DNA from: Cryptomeria japonica
Taxonomy: Eukaryota > Streptophyta > Pinopsida > Cupressales > Cupressaceae
Assembly (NCBI RefSeq): GCF_030272615.1
Contig: NC_081407.1
Span: 139,194,897 to 139,258,896 of the forward strand
Reading direction: 5' to 3'
DNA length: 64,000 nt
Part shown: piece by piece, positions 11,053 through 21,877 of the stretch
How the letters are laid out: each line of letters opens with the position of its first letter
How positions within the stretch are numbered: position 1 is the stretch's first letter
Notes under the pieces: model-generated
What the model saw: only the letters and a program-made list of their open reading frames with translations
Database searches by the model: none
What the model was told of the DNA's origin: nothing
Translations under genes and position numbers: made by a program

Positions 11053-12211
11053 TGTGTCGACTTAAGTTTTCACCTCAAACATTGACCTGCAACTTGTTAG
11101 TCCATCATGACAAAAAAAGCTATAGGAACTCAAGCTTCAACCAATGAAACAACATGAAATAAAGTAAATAAAAATAGATTATACCTTCATGGATTATGTC
11201 TCATTATGTCCTAACCCCATTGTTCTTGGTTGTAGATTGATGTTGCTCTCAGACAAGCACTAGTAGCTTCCAAGATGGCAAGTGTGGAATGGATTGATAG
11301 ATAATATGCAAAAGCTATGTGATAATATGCTAAAATGCTATGAAAATGATTTATACTAATTTGCTCAAATACTCCAAAATGCTTAGACAAATGAACTCAC
11401 GGATGCAAATATTAAGACTCCTAGTTAACTTAGACTATTAGACATTGGGCTCAAAATGCACTAGAATCCCTCTATTTATAGATTTTTGAGTGCATAAGCT
11501 TAAGTGGCAGAGATCAACGGTCATGATTAAATCTTGCTTTTTGGATGGCTATGAGAAAGAGGCTGAAGGTTGAGAGAAAAGGGGAAGGAAAATACAAGTG
11601 TCACTCATCTCACCTTGATTGAAGGGAAGACTGAGAGAATCTAGGATTGCTTGGAGAATATTTAGGGATGTGGGGACAAGTGGAGATGGACTAGGGTTAG
11701 GTGGACAAAACCTCCTCCAAGAATATAGGAGTGTTAGAGAAAAAATATGGAGGTTTTAAAGATTATGTGCATGTACACATTTTATTCATGAATATGGGAG
11801 TTAGAGATAAGTGGCTCATAAATGATTTATTTTTTATTTGATTTTATTGATTTAAATTAGCCACATGATGGATGAGTTGGCAAAGGTGGAGATGAAGAGT
11901 GAGTTGGAAAGTGATAATTAAATAATTATGAAATTATCTAATAATGGAACTATAGGATAGTGAATAGTGCACAAATATGATAAGGGATGATAATTAAATA
12001 TTAAATATTTAATTATTTGGCTTAGAAGAAAGGGGGTAATGAATTAATTAATTAAATGATTCAACTTAATTAGTTATTATAAGAATATTAAATACATGAA
12101 TTAAATAAATTAATCTTTTCAAATTAATTATTTAATAGAAGAATAACCATTAATTAAATATAAAATATTTATTTAATTGCTCATAGCCAATTTTATGTGT
12201 ATACACCTTCA
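11053..12211 (-). repeat. 5' LTR of a minus-strand LTR retrotransposon
   Basis: On the minus strand the segment starts TGAAGGTGTATACAC at 12211 and ends GTCGACACA at 11053 (TG...CA). A TATA box (CTATAAATAGAG on the minus strand) lies at about 11470-11480, and TAATTAAAT-type sequence fills U3. It resembles the TGTAGACACC LTR group found elsewhere in the window. The matching 3' LTR was not found to the left, so the element is either truncated or runs beyond the window. Confidence 0.6.
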
Positions 12212-12500
12212 ACTATCATGTAATCTACCCACCATTGGGTTCCCTCTGTCGGCTTCAGATGCGGCCACTTTTGGAGGAAATCAATATTGTGATCCATAAT
12301 TGATTTCCTCTCTATGAATTGTTTCTTATCCTTTATTAGCCTTCTTGCCCTTTTCTAACTCATAATCTTCAGGAAAGGGGATCCTCAAATGTTCATCCAC
12401 ATTGTCAACCGCAACTTCCAGGCCCCTAAAGAGTTATGTCAAGAATATTGCTTTGCAGAGGTATATTACATCTACCTTCAACAATTTTAACACTAGAAGG
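12212..12500 (-). pseudogene. Broken unknown ORF, downstream half (split by copia-1)
   Basis: This is the continuation of the minus-strand frame at 28079-28292. With one copy of the copia-1 target duplication removed, the frame reads TTFAAIFLVLKLLK across the junction and continues to a stop near 12436. Further on, in another frame, it gives protein-like sequence (IDFLQKWPHLKPTEGTQWW) up to the LTR edge at 12211. No family recognised. It is probably a transposon protein. Confidence 0.45.
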
Positions 12501-14039
12501 TGTTGGCATTATGTGAACCGGTATGAGGACATAATGACATTGTATGTTTTCATTGATGTCAATATGCTGAAGAGGTGAGAACCGACAAATGAGAGAACCG
12601 GTATAACACTGTGAACCAACATTTGTGCCAAAGTGAAAACCAACATTTGTGCCAAAGTGAAGCAGTGTGCTTGTTCAAGGTGAACTGGCATATGGTTATG
12701 GGAACCGACACATGGAAGCATTGTATGACTACCAGTTGGTAGTCTCAATTTCAGGGTTTCCGGTTGAAGTGCTTCAAGCCTGTGTAGCTCAACTAGTGAC
12801 ATTGTGTGATGAGTTAGCATTGCAATGAAGAACAGATCATGTTGCCACGTCAGCCTTGTGCGCGTGAAGGATCTTGCATGAAGGAGATTATTCCTATCTA
12901 CCTCGGGAATGTGTGAAGTCTGTAAAATGGTGATAACATGTGATGGGTTATCAGCCGCCATGAAATCGGTGAAAATGGACGATGGAGAATGTCTTGAGAT
13001 TGGATCAAGACTGTTGCAAATAATGCAGTGTTCTCAATGGTTAGGATTGAACCATTTGAATTCCTTAACCTAACAAGTTTAGGGTTTAGGGTTTATGCTA
13101 TTGACCTATTTGTTTTCTTATAAGGTTGATGTTGTGTCTCTTTCTGAGGTTTTTGGCAAAATTTGTGTGTGTGTATCCAAGAGAAGGGATATGTGATTCT
13201 TGCCAGACCAAAAGGAGAGAAGTGATACTTGCAGAGTATAAGTGCAGAAGGTGAAGATGAGCTTAAGAAGATCTACATTGGCATTGAGTGCTATTACTAG
13301 ATCATTGTAACACCTGTTGATCTCTAACCACCTCAACAATTGGAAAATCCCTTAACGGGGTAGCCTTAATCGGCTTGCTGTAAATCCTTTAACAGGGTAA
13401 TTCAAAGCTATTGAGTTTGAAATCCTTTAGCTATTGAGTTCTTCAAATCCTCTAACAAAGTAACCTTTAACAAGGTTTAACCCTTAACTAGGTATGTAGC
13501 CATCCCTTAACTAGGTGATCTCTAACAGGATTGATTCCTAGCAGAACCTATTGTAATGTCTCTAACCGAACAAGGCTCCTAACAGATCGGACTTCTAAAG
13601 AGTTCAAAAATAGCTTGTGGGTATTCATCCCCACCGTGGTTTTTCCTAGTTGGGTTTCCACGTGAAAAATATGTGTGTCATGCGTGATGCTTTGCTATTG
13701 TCTGTCAAGCATATGATGGTTCTGTGTTTTATGCATGTCAATAAAACATGTTGAACTAGCTGTTATTATAATCTGATGATAGATTACTTGTTTATGCATA
13801 AGGGAGAAATGGTAGGTTAGTCTTGAGGTGAGTGAAAAGCTAAGTGAGTAACCGGTTAATGCTTGTCTCGGTCATTCTTAGTTTTACCGGTTGCACTCTG
13901 TTTCAAACCGGTGTCACTATTTGCCAGTCACTTGAAGTGTCTACTGTCAGACCGGTTTAGGACTGTATTTTTGTCTGTACTGATTCACCATCCCCTCTTA
14001 GTATCGGGTTAGTACTATCAGTTCATCATTGAGTTATCA
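12501..14039 (+). repeat. copia-1 5' LTR
   Basis: Starts TGTTGGCATT, ends GTTATCA, 1,539 bp, and is clearly homologous to 26549-28078. The likely TATA position reads TGTAAAATGG (12921-12930), where the 3' LTR reads TATAAAATGG. Two tandem telomere-like TTTAGGG motifs lie at 13078-13094. Confidence 0.92.
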
Positions 14040-14041
14040 AT

Positions 14042-14053
14042 TGGTATCAGAGC
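14042..14053 (+). other. copia-1 primer-binding site
   Basis: TGGTATCAGAGC directly after the 5' LTR, the usual initiator-methionine tRNA complement of plant copia elements. Confidence 0.9.
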
Positions 14054-17000
14054 ATCGTCCAGGTCCTCTGTGCTATAAGCTTAACCGCTGGAGGTAAAGA
14101 TCCCAATCTAATGATGAAGAGGGAAGGTCCAAAGTTTAACAGAGAAAATTTCAGTATATGGAAAGACAGAATGAAGATATACATCAGAAGTATGGGTTCT
14201 CAATAGTGGAGCTATGTTGAGACTGCCTATGTTGCTCCTACCGGTACCCTTACTGATGACCAAAAGAGAGAGATGCAGGAGAATGGGCAAGTCATGGAAG
14301 CCCTAATTAGTAGTTTATCTGACATTGAGTTTATTGATGTTTAGGATAAGGTAAATCCCAAAGAGGTATGGGATACTCTTGAAAATATATATGGCGGTGA
14401 TGAGCATGTAAAACAGGCTAAGGAATAAATCCTTAAAGGGAAGTTTGAAGATATGTGGATGGTTGAAGGTGAGACCATTCAACAGTATGGAATAAGAATA
14501 AAAACCATTGTTGGAGATATCAAGAGTGCAAGTGGTAAAATAGAAGATGCCACTATGGTAAGCAAAGTCTTGAGATCCCTATTGCTGGTCTATGCAATAA
14601 GGGTTGCTGCTATTCAAGAGCTAAGATCAATAGACAAGACCAAGGTATCCCTGGACTCCATCATAGAAAAGTTGACAGCCTATGAGCTAAATAGTTTTGA
14701 TGGCAGTGATTAAAAGACTGAATTAGCTTTTAAAGCTTCTGCAATACCATCCAGAAAAGGAAAAGAAGCTAGCACTAGTGGTGAACCAAGACAGGGCAGA
14801 GAAATAGATGATGAGGAGATTCTGATGGCATTTGAAGCTCTCCTTTCCAGGAAACTTCCTAAAGGAACTGGCAAATACAGAGGTAAGCTACCTTTGAAAT
14901 ACTTTTCTTGTAACCGGATATGACATATTGTTGTAAATTGTCCTAATGGCGACAACAAGGACAACTCGGAAAGGTTCAAGAAATTCAAAGGAGGAAACCA
15001 GAGAAACTGTTTTGTGGTAGTTGATGAAGGTGTCACAGATGAAGAATAAGAGGATGAAGAAAATGAAGATATTGTGTTTGTTGCTATCAAGGAAGATGTG
15101 TCAGATAAGAAGGCTCTTGTCTCCCGGTTTGATAATTCCAATGAGTGGATCATTGACAGTGGCTATTCTCACCATATGACTGGTGACCGAAGCAAGTTTC
15201 TATCCTTGGAGGAGTATGATGGTGGTGTGGTTTTCTTTGGCAATGATGCACCATGCATGGTCAAAGGTAGAGGGTCCATCTCTCTGAATGGAAAGAGTAG
15301 TGCTGACAATGTGTATTGGGTTGATAGTCTTATACACAACCTTCTGAGTGTTGCCCAGCTAAATGACAGTGGCCTCACTTTGGAATTGAAGAATGGAGTT
15401 TGCAGAATCAAAGGAAAGAATGGTGAATTGGTGGCCACCGATATGCAGACCAAAGGTAACCTATTTCATCTGAATGCAAATATAAGTACATGTCTTATGG
15501 CTAAATTTGATGATAGTTGGATATGGCATAAGAGACTATGCCATGTAAACTTTGATAACATTGCAAAGGCTAGTAAGATCAAGGCAGTTAGAGGGTTGCT
15601 AGTGCTGAGAAAACTGGATAATACCTTGTGCAGAGAGTGTCAATTAGGGAAAATGTCTTCCTCAACCTTTAAAGGTAAATCTTTCACTGCTGACAACTTG
15701 CTTGATCTTGTGCATGCTGATTTGTGTGGTCCTAGGAAAACTAGAAGTGTGCAGGGTGATAGGTACTTCATGATTCTCACTGATGACTGCTCAAGAATGA
15801 TGTGGGTCACATTCTTGAAAGACAATTCTGAAGCCTTTATAAGGTTCAAAGCTTTCAGAGCATTAGTGGAGAAGGAAAGCAGTAAAAGAATCAAGTGCCT
15901 GAGAACTGATCAAGGAGGGGAATTCACTTCTGGTGAATTCAACAAGTACTGTGAAGAACATGGCATCAAGAGGCAATTGTCTGCCCCCTGGACTCCATAG
16001 TAGAATGGCCTAGTAGAGAGGAATAACTAGATTGTGGTTGAAGTAGCTAGAACCATGTTGATTCAAGGAAAGATAGCTCACACCTTTTGGAGAGAAGCGG
16101 TGAGCACTACAGTCTACACAATGAATCGGGTACTCATCAAGAAAGGTTAGGATAAAACTCCTTATGAGTATTGGACCAGTAAGACACCTGTGGTTAGCTA
16201 CTTTAGAGTGTTTGGTAGCAAATGTTACATCAAGAGGAGTGAACACCAAAGAAAATTTGATGCGAAATGTGATGAGGGAATATTCCTAAGATATTCCACC
16301 AAGAGCAAAGCTCTCAAGTGTTTCAACAATAGGACTCAGAGAATTATGGAAAGCATCAATGTAAGAGTTGATGAAACCTCTGAGAAAACTAAAGAAACTG
16401 GCAGTGAGCAAGCGGTAAACAAACTGGTTGCAACCTTCTGGGAACTAGTTGATAGCCAACCAAGTACTAGTAACAATGTTCCTACACCAGCAAATGTAGA
16501 TGCTGATACTGATGGAGATGAGGATGAAGAAGAAAAGCAAGAGGAATCTATTAAGACAATTCCTCGGTATGTCAAGATGAATCATGATCCTAAGCATATC
16601 ATAGGAGATAAGGATGTAGGAATCCTTACAAGAAGAAACGTCAGAGAAAACTCATGTATGATCTCTGAATTTGAGCCTAAAACATTCAAAGAGGCACATA
16701 AAGATGAAGACTAGATCAAGGTAATGGAAGAGGAAATTGACCAAATAGAGAAAAATGGTACATGGTCTTTGGTACCTAGACCGGAGCATAAAATGTCATT
16801 GGTACCAAATGGGTCTTCAGAAATAAGCTGAATGAGGATGGCACAGTGAGTAGAAAAAAAGCCAGATTGGTATGCAAAGGATATGCTCAAGAAGAAGGAG
16901 AAGACTATGGAGAAACCTTTTCTCCTGTAGCCAAATTGGAAGGGGTCTGTATGCTTCTTGCATATGCAACTTTTAAAGGTTTCAAAGTATATCAAATAGA

Positions 17001-17587
17001 TGTAAAATCTGCATTCCTAAATGGTGTACTTGAAGAGGAGGTGTATATTGAGCAACCAGATGGGTTTTCCCTATCTGAAGACAATGACATGGTATGTAGG
17101 CTACATAAAGCCTTATATGGACTAAAGCAGGTACCCAGGGCATGGTATGAACGTTTGCATTCCCATCTTGTGAAGATTGGATTTGAGAGAACAAGTGAAG
17201 ATAGTAATATCTACTTGAAGTCTAAAGGAGATAAGATCCTGATCTGTGAGGTATTTGTTGATGACATTATCTTTGGTGGAGATGACAATATGAGTCATGA
17301 GTTTGCAGATGAGATGAAGAAAGAATTTGAAATGTCACTCATAGGGGAGATTAATTCTTCATTGGACTGTAGATCTAGCAGATGAAGGATGGAATCTTTA
17401 TCACTCAATCCAAGTATGTCAAAGAGGTGTTGAAGACCTTTGGCATGGAAGATAGCAAACCAGTTGGTACACCGATGGTGACCAGTTGTAAACTATCCAA
17501 AGAGGATGACTTAGCATTGGTTAATGAGAAGGAATACCGATCAATCATTGGTAAATTGCATTATGTAGTGCATAACAGACCAGATAT

Positions 17588-17907
17588 TGTAGAAGTTGAG
17601 AAAGCCAACTTCACAGACCCCGAAGATCACCTGCATGCAAATAACCTGTCACAGAAAGAAGAGATGGAGACAAACAAGCAAGGGTGCTCTGAAAGCTGAA
17701 AAAATGTATTCATCCGAGAGAGAGATAAATTACAATGATGAATCCTTATAAAAGGATATTGTGCAACCCTAAAAGAAACCCTAATAGGTAGACATTTAAT
17801 AATTAATATAATTATTAAATGTCACAAATGCAAACTAAAGTGAAATCTTAAGAGAGGAATAAAGGTAATTTAATCAACATGATTAAATTAAAACCTTTAC
17901 TCTAACA
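17588..17907 (-). repeat. 3' LTR of the gag-only element
   Basis: 320 bp, TGTAGAAG...CTCTAACA on the plus strand, nearly identical to 20309-20628. It contains a perfect 33-base palindrome (17791-17823, 15-base arms around ATA) and a TATA-like CCTTATAAAAGG (about 17745-17756). Confidence 0.95.
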
Positions 17908-17918
17908 CCCCCCCTTAA
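17908..17918 (-). other. Polypurine tract of the gag-only element
   Basis: CCCCCCCCTTA on the plus strand is a purine run (TAAGGGGGGGG) on the coding strand, directly before the 3' LTR start TGTTAGAG. Confidence 0.85.
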
Positions 17919-18063
17919 GATGAGCAAAAGTGCAGTTACAAACATGTACAAGAAAGAAAAGGCAACTACAATGCAAGAAAGTAAACTTGGGTCTCGGCAA
18001 CAAGGCCTGATCAGGTACCCAATTACAACCAAATCTCTGTAAAGTGGAGAAATAGAGAAAACC

Positions 18064-18455
18064 TCATGGGAAAAACTCTACTCCAAAAAGAGATGAAAGA
18101 AATAAATGCACTAATAACAGAACGATAGGAGGTGGATAACATGATACCCCCCATAGACAACTTTTATCATATAAGTACATATACAATGGTCTCCAGAGGA
18201 GAAAAAGTAAGAGACTAGAAGCCCCCCCCACAATGAAGAAACTCCTGTCGCACATATGGATGCCTGAGGTAGAATCCAGAAAGAGATCTTGAAGCGGCAT
18301 ATAATATTCCTCCCCTTGGGAAGAAATGGATCCAAAGGACGAAGATGAAGAAACCCTATGAAGAGAGAAGAATCAATATGTCTCAAGATGTGTGCCATAA
18401 TAGGATATTGAAGAATCCCTTTGTCTGAACTGAAACAAAAGATGTCAAATCCAAA
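18064..18455 (-). other. 3' untranslated part of the gag-only element
   Basis: Lies between the gag stop and the purine tract. Short frames occur but show no domain. Confidence 0.6.
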
Positions 18456-19202
18456 CTAAACTGAAGACTCAAAAATTGCAACCTCTGAATGCATAGATGA
18501 TGGTGGGCTAACAGCTGGAATATGGTTGTCAACAAAGAGGAGCTGAAAATCCTCAAAGTAATCCTCCAAGTCTGTAATATAGGACTCTACAAACAAAGAC
18601 GAAATGCCTGCAAGATAAGAATCCCAAGTAGCCATGTCTGAAAGATGTATGATGTCCTGCTTAGCTGAATCAATAGGAGACAAAGAAGAGGCAATATCAA
18701 ACTGATCATGAACAAAAGGAGATGATGTTGATACATGTATAATCTCAGTCTGAAGAGTAGGAACTGTGAGACAATCCTCTGATTCATCGGAGTATGTAAG
18801 GGTGTCTAAATATTGAAGTTCCTTTAAAGTATCATGATCAAAAGGTGTGTTATCTCTCCAACCAATGGGTACAAGACAATCTGAAGCAGGATCCTTTGGG
18901 AATGGAGAAAGACTAGGGTCTCCATAGATCTCCCAAAGACGTGTCCAAAGGGAGTGAGGACAATCAATACCCGATATAGCCCACACAGTGTCAAAATCAA
19001 CACTAGACAAAATAACTCCTACTATGTGATTTCTAATGATATCCCAAGTTAGTTTTCCCTCTAAAGCTGCTGGTTCAGGTATGAGATCATACAAATAAGG
19101 CAAAATATTAAGCCACCTACAGTGTGTAAGTATGCCCTTTGCCCATGACTCATAATTACCCCGTTCTAGAAATACAACTGAAGGGTGAGTAGAAAAACCC
19201 AT
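18456..19202 (-). CDS. Gag-like protein of the gag-only element (248 aa)
   Basis: An uninterrupted ORF from an ATG at 19202. The first half fits the Ty1/copia gag (UBN2/DUF4219-like) fold: FLERGNYESWAKGIL is the usual N-terminal F-x-x-x-N-Y-x-x-W pattern, and the stretch ending SLWTRLWEIYGD matches the W-x-x-L-x-x-x-Y pattern. The second half is acidic and serine-rich, without the CCHC zinc knuckle of most gags. Such proteins form the particle that packages the element RNA. It would need reverse transcriptase and integrase from another copia element. The frame is open, in keeping with the near-identical LTRs. Confidence 0.85.
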   Translation of the reverse strand: MGFSTHPSVVFLERGNYESWAKGILTHCRWLNILPYLYDLIPEPAALEGKLTWDIIRNHIVGVILSSVDFDTVWAISGIDCPHSLWTRLWEIYGDPSLSPFPKDPASDCLVPIGWRDNTPFDHDTLKELQYLDTLTYSDESEDCLTVPTLQTEIIHVSTSSPFVHDQFDIASSLSPIDSAKQDIIHLSDMATWDSYLAGISSLFVESYITDLEDYFEDFQLLFVDNHIPAVSPPSSMHSEVAIFESSV

Positions 19203-19689
19203 GATAACTCTTCAAATTAACAAATCTGAGACTAAATGACTTTAATACTGATAAAGCAGATCAAATAAAGCCATCCCACCCAAACAAATCATTTCCAAGT
19301 CTGAAACGTCCAAGTAAATTGACAGATGTGTGAAAACACAAAGTACTGAATAAAATGTACCTGGTGTAGATTCTAGAAAAATAAATGATAGATCTGGAAA
19401 GAGCACAGAAACTCCTTTCCAACACCTATTCGTTTGCAAAAAATGGAGTCTGTATGCAAAAGATATGGCTCCTGGAGTGCAAAAAAATTGTTCTGACTTT
19501 GACTGGCAAAAAACACTACAAAACGGAAAAATCAGAGAAAAAGACCTACATCAATTAGATCAGGCTCGGAACCAGCTTTCCAACACCTATTTCCATTCAA
19601 AAATCCAAGCTAAAATGCCCGAGTTATGCCCAATTTCGTGAAGGTAGGTTGAAAGGTAAAAAAAATTCACAGCCCTCAAGGGCTAAGAC

Positions 19690-20050
19690 CTTCGGTCCCT
19701 GGTCACATGACCGACCAGGGGGCTAGCGCACTGGCGGCTGTGGTGGAGCAGGGGTGGCGGCAGCCAAATGGTGGTGCACAGGCGGGGTGCGGGCTAGGTG
19801 CAGGTGGCGCTCGGGCGACGCGTGGTCTGCGGTCTGCGCCGGCGGCGCGGCGGTGGCTGCCAGGCCGCGGTCGGTGGTTACCGCCGGCGGCGGCGGCGGG
19901 GTAGTGGCCGCTGGGCGGCGCGTGCCTCTGCCAATGGCTGCGCCCATGAAAAATTAAAAAACTACGTTTTTTAATTTTTATTTTTATTTTTTTGAAATTT
20001 TTGTCTCAAACTTCGTGCCCTGGGGCCGTACGGCCTTGGGGCATAAAAAA
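19690..20050 (-). promoter_or_regulatory. GC-rich structured 5' leader of the gag-only element
   Basis: A GC- and CpG-dense block (about 19690-19945), followed by a palindromic segment, sits between the primer-binding site and the gag ATG. Visible structures are CCCTGGTC/GACCAGGG (19697-19704 with 19713-19720) enclosing GGTCA-CA-TGACC, and the 12-base palindrome GGCCGTACGGCC (20024-20035) within a longer imperfect one. In retroelements, leader hairpins with palindromic loops can serve RNA dimerisation and packaging; that role is inferred here. Proline- and arginine-rich frames on both strands reflect base composition. Confidence 0.55.
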
Positions 20051-20296
20051 ATTTGCCTTCTGGAGCAACTATGTCCAAATCGGATGAATTTTATATGGAA
20101 ATAGAGGTTTTTGGGTGCTACGAGCGCAACGGTGAGGTCCGTTTAGGCTCAAAGTGCACCAAAAAAAAATACCCCCTATTCCAAAATAAAAAACAAAAGA
20201 CAAACACAGATCTGATGCAACCAAAACTTGAAAGTCAGATCTAACCCTCGTAGCTCCAAATTCTTCAGAAGACGAACAGGAAGCAACAGGTCTGGA

Positions 20297-20308
20297 GCTT
20301 TGATACCA
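20297..20308 (-). other. Primer-binding site of the gag-only element
   Basis: On the minus strand TGGTATCAAAGC follows the LTR end CTTCTACA directly, one base from the initiator-Met type TGGTATCAGAGC. Confidence 0.88.
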
Positions 20309-20628
20309 TGTAGAAGTTGAGAAAGCCAACTTCATAGATCCCGAAGATCACCTGCATGCAAATAACCTGTCACAGAAAGAAGAGATGGAGACAAACAAGC
20401 AAGGGTGCTCTGAAAGCTGAAAAAATGTATTCATTCGAGAGAGAGATAAATTACAATGATGAATCCTTATAAAAGGATATTGTGCAACCCTAAAAGAAAC
20501 TCTAATAGGTAGACATTTAATAATTAATATAATTATTAAATGTCACAAATGCAAACTAAAGTGAAATCTTAAGAGACGAATAAAGGTAATTTAATCAACA
20601 TGATTAAATTAAAACCTTTACTCTAACA
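20309..20628 (-). repeat. 5' LTR of the gag-only element
   Basis: 320 bp copy of 17588-17907. Four of the five differences are C in the left copy and T in this one. It carries the same 33-base palindrome (20512-20544). Confidence 0.95.
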
Positions 20629-21353
20629 GATATTGCACATGCAGTTGGCATTACTGCAAGGTTCTAGAAAAGTCCAAGAGAATCCCACTTGGTTGCAGTC
20701 AAGCGGATTCTTAGGTATCTGAAGGGAACTGTTGACTATGGATTGTGGTATCCATATAGCAAGGATTTCAACTTGAAAGTATTCACAGATGTTGATTGGG
20801 CTGGTAATGTAGATGACCAGAAGAGCACAACTGGTGGTGCATTCTTCCTTGGTGGTAGATTGGTCTCATGGATGAGTAATAAGCAGAGTTGTATCTCTCA
20901 GTCTACAGCGGAAGCAGAGTATGTTGCAGTTTTCATGAACTGCACTCAAACAATTTGGATGAAGCATTTATTGAATGGCTTCAAAGTTCCTATATCTGAA
21001 CCGGTAAGTATATTTTGTGACAATACTAGTGCAATCAATATCTCTAAGAATCCAGTTTTACATTCTAGAATCAAGCACTTTGAGCTTAAGTATCATTTCT
21101 TAAGGGAAAAGGTTCAAAACAAAGAGATTGCGTTGGATCATGTTTCCAGTAGGGAGTAGTTAGCAGACATATTCACCAAGCCTCTCCCAAAGACTACATT
21201 TATGTACTTAAGAGGTGAATTAGGGGTATTGCCCCTTCAGGAGGTGAACTAAAGGTATATACTCCACATTAGTCAGGTATAACATAGTCAAATTTTTTTT
21301 CAGGATTGATGTGTTGAAGGATGCTACTAGGGGAGCAACATAATGGAACAGGG

Positions 21354-21817
21354 TGTTGAAATATGACGACTGATCAACAAAGTACTGTACACTTAGCACG
21401 TATCCTCGTGGGGGTCCAAGGCTAGGCTGGGCCCTAGGCAGGGGTTTGGGGGCGGTAGCCCCTGAGAAAAGCAGGGGTTCGGGGGCAGCAGCCCTCAAGA
21501 AAAATTTTTTTGCCATTTTTGTTGATGAAAACTGACATTGTAATAAAACCCTAAAAAAGGCCGACTTTGTTTTGTTGCCCTAAAAACGCATGTTATAAGC
21601 GGCTGGGATGCTTAAGGCATTGTAAGGTTGATGTACTACTTTTGCTGGATAATAAGAAAGATTGGACGATTGTGTATGGTGGACGTAACCCATTCTGGGT
21701 GAACCACGTTAAATCTCTGTGTTATCTATGTCCTATTTTATTTCTTTATCTTTTGTATTTAAATCTGCATATAATTGTTAGTTCATATTTGTTTCGGATC
21801 GGCTTGAAACCCTAACA
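21354..21817 (+). repeat. copia-2 5' LTR
   Basis: 464 bp, TGTTGAAATATG...CCTAACA, homologous to 25940-26404. The first 150 bases are G-rich (repeated GGGGTTCGGGGGC-like runs) and CpG-rich. Confidence 0.93.
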
Positions 21818-21819
21818 AT

Positions 21820-21831
21820 TGGTATCAGAGC
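21820..21831 (+). other. copia-2 primer-binding site
   Basis: TGGTATCAGAGC, two bases after the 5' LTR. Confidence 0.92.
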
Positions 21832-21877
21832 GAGGTTTTCTGTAAATTGGCAGGACTTTCAGATTTGAGTGGGAGCA

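Larger units (their letters stand above)
17588..20628 (-). mobile_element. Young gag-only (TR-GAG-like) LTR element inserted in copia-1
   Basis: Two 320 bp LTRs bound 2,401 bp of internal sequence on the minus strand, with a primer-binding site at the right LTR, a purine tract at the left LTR and a single gag ORF. The 5 bp duplication is perfect: GATAT at 17583-17587 and 20629-20633. The LTRs differ at 5 of 320 positions by direct comparison, so it is the most recent insertion visible here. It has no protease, integrase or reverse transcriptase and would depend on a partner. Size and gag-only content match the published TR-GAG class of non-autonomous plant retrotransposons. Confidence 0.93.
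14111..21252 (+). pseudogene. copia-1 gag-pol, decayed and interrupted
   Basis: The frame starts MMKREGPKFNRENFSIW at 14111. Order: gag UBN2-type (14111-14900); a zinc-knuckle remnant (CNRI, stop, HIVVNC, about 14905-14945); protease with IIDSG (about 15150); GAG-pre-integrase (about 15520-15660); integrase core (D in LTDDCSRM, D in LRTDQGGEF, about 15690-16150); reverse transcriptase (about 16720-17590) with FVDDIIFGG; and RNase H (20634-21252). Stops interrupt gag and integrase, including two consecutive TAG at 15998-16003 in the PQQNG motif. Frameshifts lie near 16790 and 17360. The reverse transcriptase is split by the element at 17588-20628; RPDI before it continues as IAHAVGI after it. 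Not functional. Confidence 0.93.

Noticed and set aside
19707-19957. Overlapping GC-rich ORFs (alanine, arginine, proline and glycine rich)
   Set aside because: Open on both strands because GC-rich sequence lacks stops; they lie in the leader of the gag-only element.
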